Shown here piece after piece: positions 1-5,730 of a stretch of 8,239 nt of DNA. The position numbers and the translations under genes were made by a program. Origin of the DNA: JBFGCM01 sp041581135 (lineage in GTDB: Bacteria > Actinomycetota > Acidimicrobiia > Spongiisociales > UBA5794). Location of the stretch: NCBI GenBank assembly GCA_041581135.1, contig JBFGCM010000120.1:1-8239 (forward strand), given 5' to 3'. Positions within the stretch are counted from its first letter, which is position 1, and every line of letters starts with the position of its first letter. A model generated the notes under the pieces. That model saw only the letters and a list, made by a program, of their open reading frames with translations. It ran no database searches and was not told the DNA's origin.

Positions 1-351
1 CGCGTGATCGAGTCGGCGCTGCGGCGCTACCGGCGCGAGATGCTGGCGCACGACGGCGCCACGGCCATGAGCCGAGGCGTCCGCTGGGTGGACGACCGGT
101 TCGGGCAACGGATGGGACTGCCGATCGCCGGGACCCTGCGTCGAACCGTGCACCCGGCGCGCCCCCTCTGTGCACTGCGTACCGCGCCGCTCGACCCCAT
201 CGGATGCGTTCGATGGCAGGCCCCGGCCACGCCGAACGGCGACATCGCCGAGTTCGTCGAGGCACTCCCTGCGTCGACCGGGCTCATCCCCCACCACTGT
301 GAGCGCTTCACGATCGAGCGCCGGCTGCGGTCCACAGACGGTCAGGGCTGA
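1..351 (+). CDS. 3' end of an unrecognised protein gene (5' partial)
   Basis: The frame is open from the left edge to the TGA at 349-351 (116 residues visible), with codons ending mostly in G or C, which supports real coding. A GTG at 4-6 is present, but the frame is open before it and no ribosome binding site can be seen, so the gene most likely begins upstream. The product has an Arg-rich start (ALRRYRREML), a middle with no membrane segment, and a tail with a His-His-Cys cluster (IPHHCERF) near residue 97. I recognise no family. The last 10 bases overlap the 3' end of the convergent CHAT gene. It looks soluble and cytoplasmic because no signal peptide or hydrophobic helix is seen, but the true N-terminus is missing. 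Confidence 0.6.
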   Translation, partial: RVIESALRRYRREMLAHDGATAMSRGVRWVDDRFGQRMGLPIAGTLRRTVHPARPLCALRTAPLDPIGCVRWQAPATPNGDIAEFVEALPASTGLIPHHCERFTIERRLRSTDGQG

Positions 352-2963
352 TCGGGAGCCGATCGCTCGATGCCGGTGCAACGCTCCAGGGCCTCCAACA
401 AGCCTTCGGCGTCGTCGGTGCCCACCAGGGCGGGTTTGCCGGATGCCGTCTCGATGAGCACCACCATCTCCCACCGAGGGAAGGCCCTGACCCACCGGAG
501 ACCCTTGTACCCCCACCAGCGCTTCCACTTCGATAGCTGTGTGCGGCGGAACGCCGTGATGTCGGCGAGCTTCACTTTTCGCTTGGCCCCTGCCCAGCCA
601 AACCGGACGCGCAAGCCATGCCCGTCCACCCACGTCGTGAGTCTGTGGCCGCCGAATAGAAGAGCGGGGCCTGCGATCGCAGCGAAGAGAACTGCTCCGG
701 CGACAAGGGCCGTGCCGATGTCGCCGCTGGCTAGCCCCACCAGGAAACCGAAGCCACCAAACCAGGCTCCACTCATCCACGCGACCCGATACGACGTCTG
801 AGTGTGCCGATACTCCGCTTTGCTGGTCCGCTCGCTAGGTCCGTCCGCGCGGTGCGGCGGCGGGGAGGACGGTCCCACAAGTGGGGCTATCCCTCCTGTA
901 TGCGCATGCGTCTCCTCGGTGCTCGCCCTCTCGATCGCCGCCGCTGCCCGCCTGCCGAGTCCCTCGGGATCGCCGAAGTCGGGCAACAGCTCGTCGATCT
1001 GATCGAGCGCCACCGCAACGGCTGTCCAATCGTCATTCTCCGCCGATCGGAGCGCCTGCACGTAGAGCTGCTCGGCCGTCGCCTGGTCCACTTCGCGGCG
1101 GGCGACGTCGATCTCCCTCTGTGCCTCGCCACGCACCCGATCACGAAGCTGTTCGACACCGCGGTATCCCGGTTCCTCCGTTGCGATCGCCTCGAGCAGC
1201 GGCAGTGCCTGTGCCCACTTGGCACCGTCGACGAATGCCATGGCCTCGTCGTATCGAGCCTCCAGGCCCCGCCTTCGCTCCGCCTCGGCCAGTTCGACCA
1301 ACGCCTGACCCCTGAGGTCGTCCGGGTCGTCGACGACGTCGACGCCGACGGCGTCCATCTCCTCGAACCGTTTCAGCACCTCGCCCCATCGCTGCCGCTC
1401 GGCGTCCCGGCGCGCCGACGCATAGAGCGCCGCGATGCCGGCCCGCGCCTCGGCCTCGGTTCCAATGTGCCGGGCCTCGGAATGGTCGGACTCCAGAGCC
1501 AGGATCGCTTGGACCGCCTCGGTGGCCCTGCCCCAGTCGCCGGACGCCATCGCCGCCTTGGCGGTCTCGAGCTGTTTCGCAATGGCGGAACGCGTGCGCT
1601 CTGCTTCGACGGCATCGGTGGCGCGCTGCCGCAGATCATCGACGTCTTCCAACTCGACGCCGAGGGCGTCGATGTCGGCGAACCGATCGAGCACCTTGTC
1701 CCACTGTTCGGCGGCAGCGAGGAACCGCGCCCCCCGATACAACTCCTCGGCCTCCCGCATCGCCCCCAGGGCAGGCAGCTCGTGATCGGCCCGTTCGTGA
1801 CGTTCGGCTGGTGCGGCCGGTTCGTCGGTACTTTCAGCCGCACCGGTCAGATCGAACAGCACCCCGTCGGTGGATCGCATGAAGAGCACCGGTGTGGCCC
1901 ATTCCAACGAGTCGCGGCTGGCCATGGACACGGCGACGCGTGCTTCGGCCACGGCTCCGTCGACCGCCATACCGTCGGCGAGGGCGTCGTAGAACGTCCG
2001 GGAGAACTCGACGGCGGCTGCGTCGCTGATCTCCCACTGCATGGCCAGCACCGCCGGGGCGGCCTGCTGCACGAGGAAGGCAGCGGTGCTCGACAGCGCG
2101 TCCTGGTCATCGCCCCTGGCGCCTTCGCACGCGTTGAGGATCACGAGGCGTAAGGCGCTCTCGTCGCGTACCAGCCGGGCGAGCTGCTGCGGCGTGATGG
2201 CGTGATACGTCGGCGACGGTGGTTCGGCCTCGAACGCCAACACGCTGACCCGGCGATTGGGATCGAAGCCGCCGTGCCCGATGTAGTGGAACACATGCCA
2301 TGGGCCGCGCCGCATGGCGGCCTGGAGATCGCGCCACGTGCCGCCGGCAGTCCAATGCAACTCAACCGTTCCTTCCTCGATCAGCCCTCCCAGCGCCCGT
2401 TCGATTCGTCCCTGCTCGCTCGCGACGTCGAGCGGGTCGAGTCCCTGGGGATTGGACACCATGCCGAGAATGCGCAGCGGGGCGGCCACTTCGAGCTTGG
2501 TGATCGTGTCGCCACCCTGGAGGTAGCGCACCACCGGTGTCGAAGACGACAAGCTGACGAAATCGCGCCGCTTGGGGTCGTAGAGGAACTCCCACGGAAT
2601 CGCCGCCAGCTGGTCGGCTTCGGTGGTCAGGCGCAACCGCAGCCCCTTCCCGCCCTCACGTGCGCGTCGCCGGGCGTCGTCGTACGCACCCTCCGCCGCC
2701 CCGAGCACCGCGGAGAACATCTTCTCGCCGAAGTCCTTCACCTCGGCGACGTGGGCGGGCAGGAGACTGCGGCGCTTGCCGCTGCCGAACAGCACGGCGC
2801 GCTCGACGTCCCGAAGCACGCGTTCGAGCCCCACGTCGTCGTACGGAAGGCGAAATTGTCCGGCGCTGGCATCCTCGAACGGCGAGGTGATCTTGATCGG
2901 ATACGTGCCGCCGGCACCGTTCCCGATGTCGATGCAGAAGTCCAGGTACTCGAGCCGGGCCAT
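342..2963 (-). CDS. CHAT-domain cysteine protease with TPR-like repeats, two TM helices and C-terminal PH-like domain
   Basis: The product has 873 residues. The ATG at 2963 is preceded by GGAGGG (2967-2972 on the reverse strand). Residues about 1-150 match the usual N-terminal part of CHAT proteins (IPWEFLYDP at 122-130, TPVVRYL at 142-148). The catalytic His is in YIGHGG (His230) and the Cys in LNACEG (Cys279), the dyad of the caspase-like CHAT clan, so it should be an active endopeptidase. Residues 400-680 hold five helical-hairpin repeats centred on Trp421, 477, 526, 583 and 646. A Pro/Ser-rich linker (690-715) follows, then two hydrophobic helices (about 727-746 and 750-771). The last 100 residues (773-862) are basic and Trp-rich (WKRWWGYKGLRW) and resemble bacterial PH-like domains next to membrane helices. 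I infer an inner-membrane hairpin with protease and PH-like domain both cytoplasmic. The substrate is unknown and no gasdermin, caspase partner or NTPase lies beside it. Family call is strong; physiological role is not established. Confidence 0.88.
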   Translation of the reverse strand: MARLEYLDFCIDIGNGAGGTYPIKITSPFEDASAGQFRLPYDDVGLERVLRDVERAVLFGSGKRRSLLPAHVAEVKDFGEKMFSAVLGAAEGAYDDARRRAREGGKGLRLRLTTEADQLAAIPWEFLYDPKRRDFVSLSSSTPVVRYLQGGDTITKLEVAAPLRILGMVSNPQGLDPLDVASEQGRIERALGGLIEEGTVELHWTAGGTWRDLQAAMRRGPWHVFHYIGHGGFDPNRRVSVLAFEAEPPSPTYHAITPQQLARLVRDESALRLVILNACEGARGDDQDALSSTAAFLVQQAAPAVLAMQWEISDAAAVEFSRTFYDALADGMAVDGAVAEARVAVSMASRDSLEWATPVLFMRSTDGVLFDLTGAAESTDEPAAPAERHERADHELPALGAMREAEELYRGARFLAAAEQWDKVLDRFADIDALGVELEDVDDLRQRATDAVEAERTRSAIAKQLETAKAAMASGDWGRATEAVQAILALESDHSEARHIGTEAEARAGIAALYASARRDAERQRWGEVLKRFEEMDAVGVDVVDDPDDLRGQALVELAEAERRRGLEARYDEAMAFVDGAKWAQALPLLEAIATEEPGYRGVEQLRDRVRGEAQREIDVARREVDQATAEQLYVQALRSAENDDWTAVAVALDQIDELLPDFGDPEGLGRRAAAAIERASTEETHAHTGGIAPLVGPSSPPPHRADGPSERTSKAEYRHTQTSYRVAWMSGAWFGGFGFLVGLASGDIGTALVAGAVLFAAIAGPALLFGGHRLTTWVDGHGLRVRFGWAGAKRKVKLADITAFRRTQLSKWKRWWGYKGLRWVRAFPRWEMVVLIETASGKPALVGTDDAEGLLEALERCTGIERSAPDQP

Positions 2964-2996
2964 ACACCCTCCGCGGTCCCCCGACCACCCAAAACG

Positions 2997-3002
2997 ACAC
3001 TA
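2997..3002 (-). promoter_or_regulatory. possible -10 element (TAGTGT) for the CHAT gene
   Basis: In the 153-bp divergent gap, the only AT-rich patch (about 2990-3008) carries TAGTGT on the reverse strand, fitting TANNNT. It would give a 5' leader of roughly 25-30 nt containing the GGAGGG ribosome binding site. No convincing -35 box is seen 17 nt upstream, so this is weak. I could not assign a promoter for the divergent gene at 3117. Confidence 0.25.
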
Positions 3003-3116
3003 ACAACCGGGGACACGAATGGGCAGCGATCTTCCGGAACGTACTCTCGCCCCTACTCCGGCCCGGTCGCGTACGGGATGCTGGGATGAGACACGGAGAC
3101 GTCAGGAAGGTGACAC

Positions 3117-3635
3117 ATGCTCAAACGAATCCTGAAGCTGATCACCAGGTTGTTCCTGGTCGCGGTCGTGATCGGGGCCGCATTCGTGGTCGCGATGCGG
3201 AAGAAGTACGCGCCTGTGCAGGACGCAGTGCGCCGGATGAACCGGGACGTCGTCAATCCCCAGCAGATGGCCACGGCCGGCACGCCCGGTGCGTACGCCT
3301 CGATCATCAAGCACATCGGGCGCACCTCGGGCACGCCATACGACACACCGGTGCAAGCACGGCCCACCGAGGACGGCTTCGTGATCCCGCTCCCGTATGG
3401 ACGCAGCCCCGATTGGCTCAAGAACGTGTCTGCGGCCGGATCGGCCACCCTCGTCACCGAAGGTGAGACGTATCAGGTGGAACAGCCCGAGTTCATCCCG
3501 GCCGATGCAGCCGCTCCGTACGTCGAGGAGCAAGACCGCAAGACCCAGCAGTTGTTCGGTGTGGACGAGTTCCTGAAGCTTCGCACCGTCACGGTGGCGG
3601 CGGCGCCGGCAGAGGGCGCCATCGAGTCGGTCTGA
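3117..3635 (+). CDS. membrane-anchored deazaflavin (F420)-dependent nitroreductase/quinone reductase family protein
   Basis: The product has 172 residues. The ATG at 3117 is preceded by AGGAAGG (3104-3110) at 6-nt spacing. An N-terminal hydrophobic helix (about residues 8-27) flanked by Lys/Arg suggests a membrane anchor with the body in the cytoplasm. The core carries the pattern of the Ddn-like F420H2-dependent reductases: IGRTSGTPYDTPV (67-79), then a strand VIPLPYG, then SPDWLKNVSAAG (97-108), which matches the family's Gly-Arg-x-Ser-Gly-x-Pro...Thr-Pro and Trp-x-x-Asn-x-x-Ala segments used in deazaflavin binding. Such enzymes reduce quinones or other hydrophobic electron acceptors with F420H2. 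The gene diverges from the CHAT gene and converges on the MFS gene with a 13-bp gap, so it is probably monocistronic. The physiological substrate cannot be read from the sequence, and a haem-type or FMN-binding relative of the split-barrel fold is possible. Confidence 0.78.
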   Translation: MLKRILKLITRLFLVAVVIGAAFVVAMRKKYAPVQDAVRRMNRDVVNPQQMATAGTPGAYASIIKHIGRTSGTPYDTPVQARPTEDGFVIPLPYGRSPDWLKNVSAAGSATLVTEGETYQVEQPEFIPADAAAPYVEEQDRKTQQLFGVDEFLKLRTVTVAAAPAEGAIESV

Positions 3636-3647
3636 TTCGAGCGAATC
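3634..3647. terminator. short inverted repeat between convergent genes, possible bidirectional terminator
   Basis: GATTCG-AG-CGAATC begins inside the TGA stop of the reductase gene and ends just before the MFS stop codon. It is a perfect 6-bp arm repeat, symmetric for both strands. There is no T tract and the stem is short, so termination activity is uncertain. Confidence 0.35.
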
Positions 3648-3648
3648 G

Positions 3649-4896
3649 TCACGCGGCCACTGCCGGCCGGTAGCGCAGCCGAGTGGCCAGTGCGATCGCG
3701 GCGGCGATGGCACCGATGAGGGCCAGCCTGCCGTAACCGCCCCAATCCAGCACGACCCCCGACGAGAGCGCGGCAACGGCGCCGGATGTCCACACCAGCG
3801 TGTCGGCCACTCCCTGCACCCGGAGCCGCAATGGGCCGGCGAGACCCTCGGTGACGAGGGCGCTGCCGGCGACGAACCCGAAGTTCCAACCCAGTCCGAG
3901 CAGCCACAACGAGACCACCAGCAGCGCGGTGTCACCACCCTCGAGGGGTATCGCCATGGCGGCGGCGACCACCAGCATCACCTGACCGATGACGATGACC
4001 CGCACCAGTCCGATGCGTCTGGTGAGCCAGCCCGTCACTGGGGAGAGGGCGAACATCCCCAGCGTGTGGGCGCTGATCACCAGGCCCACCGTCTCCAACC
4101 CGAGGCCGGCGGCCCGGATGTGGATGGGGGTCATCGCCATGATCACCACCATGACGAGCTGTCCCACCACCAAGGCGACAGCGGCGTACCAGACATTGGG
4201 GCGACGCGCGGCGTGCATCACCGCGGTCCAGGACACCGTGGGCGCATCGTCATGCTCCGCAGTGGTCGGAGCGAACGTCAACGGATCCGGCCGGAGCGCC
4301 GCCCAGATGAGCAACGCCGAGAGGCCGAAGAAGGCCGCGGTCAGCACAAACGGTCCTGCGAGGCCCGGGAGCCCCATCCCCTCGGCAAGGCGCTCCGCAG
4401 GCTGCAGCAGTGCCGGGCCGACCACCGAGCCGATGGTGCCGGCCCACACGATGGCGGCGATGGCGCTCCCGGCTCTGTCCTCGTCCGAGACATCGGCGGC
4501 GGCGTACCGGCTCAGCCGATCCGCCCCGGTGCCGAAGCCGACCGCGAACGTGGCCAGGCTCAACAGCAGAAACGACTCCGCTGCGAGCGCGCCGACCGCG
4601 GCCAGGGCGCCGAGCACCCCGATGAGGAGACCCACGGCCGTGCCGGGGCGGCGGCCCTTGGCGGCCATCAACGCCGACAACGGCACCGTCCCCGCCGCGA
4701 TACCGATGGTGGAGAGCGCGGCCGGCAACCCGCTCCACCGCGCCGACCCGAGCAGCTCTTCGCCGGCCAGCGCCATCACCGTCACCGCGAGCAGGTACCC
4801 CGTTCGGTTGAGACCCGAACCGACGAACAAGGTGCCGATGAGGCGCCGCCTCACTGCCTCCGTGGGGCGCGCCGGAACGGCGACGGGAGTGGACAC
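3649..4896 (-). CDS. MFS transporter
   Basis: The product has 415 residues and about 12 hydrophobic segments, the normal size for the Major Facilitator Superfamily. The loop between helices 2 and 3 has the MFS motif-A remnant AKGRRPG (79-85), and the second half has the equivalent GWLTRRIG (289-296). Segment SRYAAADVSDEDRAG followed by IVWAGTIGSVVGP (129-161) is the helix 4-5 region typical of actinobacterial drug-efflux-like MFS proteins. A hydrophilic loop at about 202-230 separates the two six-helix halves. The chosen start is GTG at 4896, with no ribosome binding site but a TAGACT -10 box ending 6 nt upstream, consistent with a leaderless mRNA. The gene is alone on its transcript as far as can be seen. 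Export of a small molecule is likely, but the substrate cannot be inferred. Confidence 0.88.
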   Translation of the reverse strand: MSTPVAVPARPTEAVRRRLIGTLFVGSGLNRTGYLLAVTVMALAGEELLGSARWSGLPAALSTIGIAAGTVPLSALMAAKGRRPGTAVGLLIGVLGALAAVGALAAESFLLLSLATFAVGFGTGADRLSRYAAADVSDEDRAGSAIAAIVWAGTIGSVVGPALLQPAERLAEGMGLPGLAGPFVLTAAFFGLSALLIWAALRPDPLTFAPTTAEHDDAPTVSWTAVMHAARRPNVWYAAVALVVGQLVMVVIMAMTPIHIRAAGLGLETVGLVISAHTLGMFALSPVTGWLTRRIGLVRVIVIGQVMLVVAAAMAIPLEGGDTALLVVSLWLLGLGWNFGFVAGSALVTEGLAGPLRLRVQGVADTLVWTSGAVAALSSGVVLDWGGYGRLALIGAIAAAIALATRLRYRPAVAA

Positions 4897-4902
4897 CGGC
4901 GC

Positions 4903-4908
4903 AGTCTA
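4903..4908 (-). promoter_or_regulatory. leaderless-type -10 box (TAGACT) of the MFS gene
   Basis: On the reverse strand TAGACT is followed by exactly 6 nt (GCGCCG) and then the GTG start codon. This places the first base of the start codon at the expected transcription start, the arrangement known for leaderless genes in actinobacteria (TANNNT ending at -7). There is no Shine-Dalgarno sequence to compete with this reading, and no clear -35 box. Confidence 0.55.
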
Positions 4909-4979
4909 TGCGGCGACGGGGGCCACGCCGATGGCGGGTACGGCTTCCCTTTGAAGGTGGTAGGGACTCTCCGTACGCG

Positions 4980-5017
4980 CCGCGGGGGCGCCTTCCCACT
5001 GGGGCACCCCCCCGCGG
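4980..5017 (-). terminator. GC-rich hairpin downstream of the small secreted protein gene
   Basis: CCGCGGGGG (4980-4988) pairs perfectly with CCCCCGCGG (5009-5017), a 9-bp stem with a 20-nt loop that contains a smaller CCC/GGG hairpin. It begins 13 nt past the stop codon at 5031. No T run follows on the reverse strand, so it would be a non-canonical, stem-only terminator. Confidence 0.5.
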
Positions 5018-5030
5018 TGTCATTCGCGAA

Positions 5031-5504
5031 CTAGAAGAAGCAGTGACCTGCGTAGTCGACATCGAGGCTCGGACCCCAGAACGTCCCGTGGCCCCGCATG
5101 CCTTCCAGCTCGTCGGTAGCACTCATGATCATCCACTGACCAACCCAGTCTCCGCCCGTGCCGGGCTCGAGCCCGCCGGGGTACTGCTTGCCGTGGGTGT
5201 GCAGCATCATCGTGCCGTACTTGCCGTCGACATATCCTTCGAAGAGGATGACTCCTTCGTACACGTTGTACTGGGGGTGCACCACGACGGTGAAACGCTC
5301 CACCGAGGTGCCTTCGAAACTCCCGGTCCAGGTTCCCACGTCCCGGCCATAGATGATCAGGTTCTGGCCATCTTCCCGGACATCCACGATCGTGGGAACG
5401 TAGGTCCAGTCACCGGAAACCGCGACGTTCTGCGTTGCCTGCACCGGCACCGCCATCGCCATCAGTGCAACAACCAGGACGAGAACGAACAGTGTCTTTC
5501 TCAT
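5031..5504 (-). CDS. small secreted protein, probable beta-barrel fold, function unknown
   Basis: The product has 157 residues. I chose the ATG at 5504 because it opens a clear Sec signal peptide (MRKTL, then a hydrophobic stretch to about residue 20, with probable cleavage after VQA at 23) and has AGAAGGA about 9 nt upstream. The frame stays open further 5', but that extension is Arg/Pro-rich and would bury the signal peptide. The mature 134 residues are rich in Gly and aromatic residues and predicted strands (GTWTGSFEG, ERFTVVVHPQY, EGVILFEGYV, GQWMIMSATDELEGMRGHG). The last part resembles the 'G-W-x-I-x-x-(G/A)-T-x-E-L-x-G-(M/L)-R-G-x-G' ending of DUF3224 and allene-oxide-cyclase-like small barrels; this is a resemblance, not a firm assignment. 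There is a single Cys near the C-terminus (HCFF). No enzyme motif is recognised. It follows the lipoprotein gene on the same strand after 226 bp, so co-transcription is possible but not required. Confidence 0.72.
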   Translation of the reverse strand: MRKTLFVLVLVVALMAMAVPVQATQNVAVSGDWTYVPTIVDVREDGQNLIIYGRDVGTWTGSFEGTSVERFTVVVHPQYNVYEGVILFEGYVDGKYGTMMLHTHGKQYPGGLEPGTGGDWVGQWMIMSATDELEGMRGHGTFWGPSLDVDYAGHCFF

Positions 5505-5615
5505 TGGCTTGTGTCCTTCTCTCCTTGCCCGGACGCGCAACAGGCCTCCGGGAGGTGTGCGGAGATGCGGTGGGCCCATAGGCATCCCTCCCTCCGGGGA
5601 TCGCCAAACCACCAC

Positions 5616-5646
5616 TGAGTTGCCGCAACAGCTGCGGCCGAACTCA
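5616..5646. repeat. 12-bp interrupted inverted repeat (strong hairpin) upstream of the small secreted protein gene
   Basis: On the + strand the left arm is TGAGTT-GCCGCA (5616-5627) and the right arm is TGCGGC-CG-AACTCA (5633-5646), with a 5-nt loop. All 12 pairs are perfect except for a 2-nt bulge (CG). It lies about 85 nt past the stop codon of the lipoprotein gene and 112 nt before the ATG of the next gene. It could end the lipoprotein transcript or be a folded leader or operator. There is no T tract on the reverse strand (GTGGTGGTTTGG follows), which weakens the simple terminator reading. Confidence 0.6.
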
Positions 5647-5711
5647 ACGTCATGATGCCGGGGTGGGTCCCGGCCGACCAGAGGAGGAGGGCAGATCCTT
5701 TGGGACCCCCC

Positions 5712-5728
5712 CCTCTAGGAGGTAGAGG
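5712..5728 (-). terminator. short hairpin just after the lipoprotein stop codon
   Basis: CCTCTA (5712-5717) and TAGAGG (5723-5728) form a perfect 6-bp stem around a GGAGG loop, directly downstream of the lipoprotein stop at 5731. An 8-base C run (5706-5713) follows it on the transcript side as G residues rather than U. GGGTCCC (5665-5671) and GGGACCC (5702-5708) could form a further longer-range stem. The termination role is tentative. Confidence 0.35.
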
Positions 5729-5730
5729 CG

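Noticed and set aside
804..2153. Long open frame (449 codons) on the + strand inside the CHAT gene
   Set aside because: It is an antisense shadow of strong GC codon bias. The reverse strand encodes recognisable CHAT and repeat motifs, while this frame has no known motif or ribosome binding site.
342..2963. A gasdermin-protease or CRISPR-Craspase defence operon
   Set aside because: No gasdermin-like, Cas or NTPase gene is beside the CHAT gene in this window. The defence role remains speculation from the domain alone.
2202..3089. Open frame of 295 codons on the + strand across the CHAT N-terminal half and the divergent promoter gap
   Set aside because: It is antisense to the CHAT catalytic domain and runs through the regulatory region; no family features.
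3989..4954. Open frame of about 320 codons on the + strand opposite the MFS gene
   Set aside because: Ser/Thr/Pro/Ala-rich low-complexity translation typical of antisense reading of membrane-protein genes; the reverse strand is a clear transporter.
5505..5615. N-terminal extension of the small secreted protein
   Set aside because: Pro/Arg-rich extension would bury the signal peptide, and it lies over candidate hairpins; the ATG at 5504 has its own ribosome binding site.
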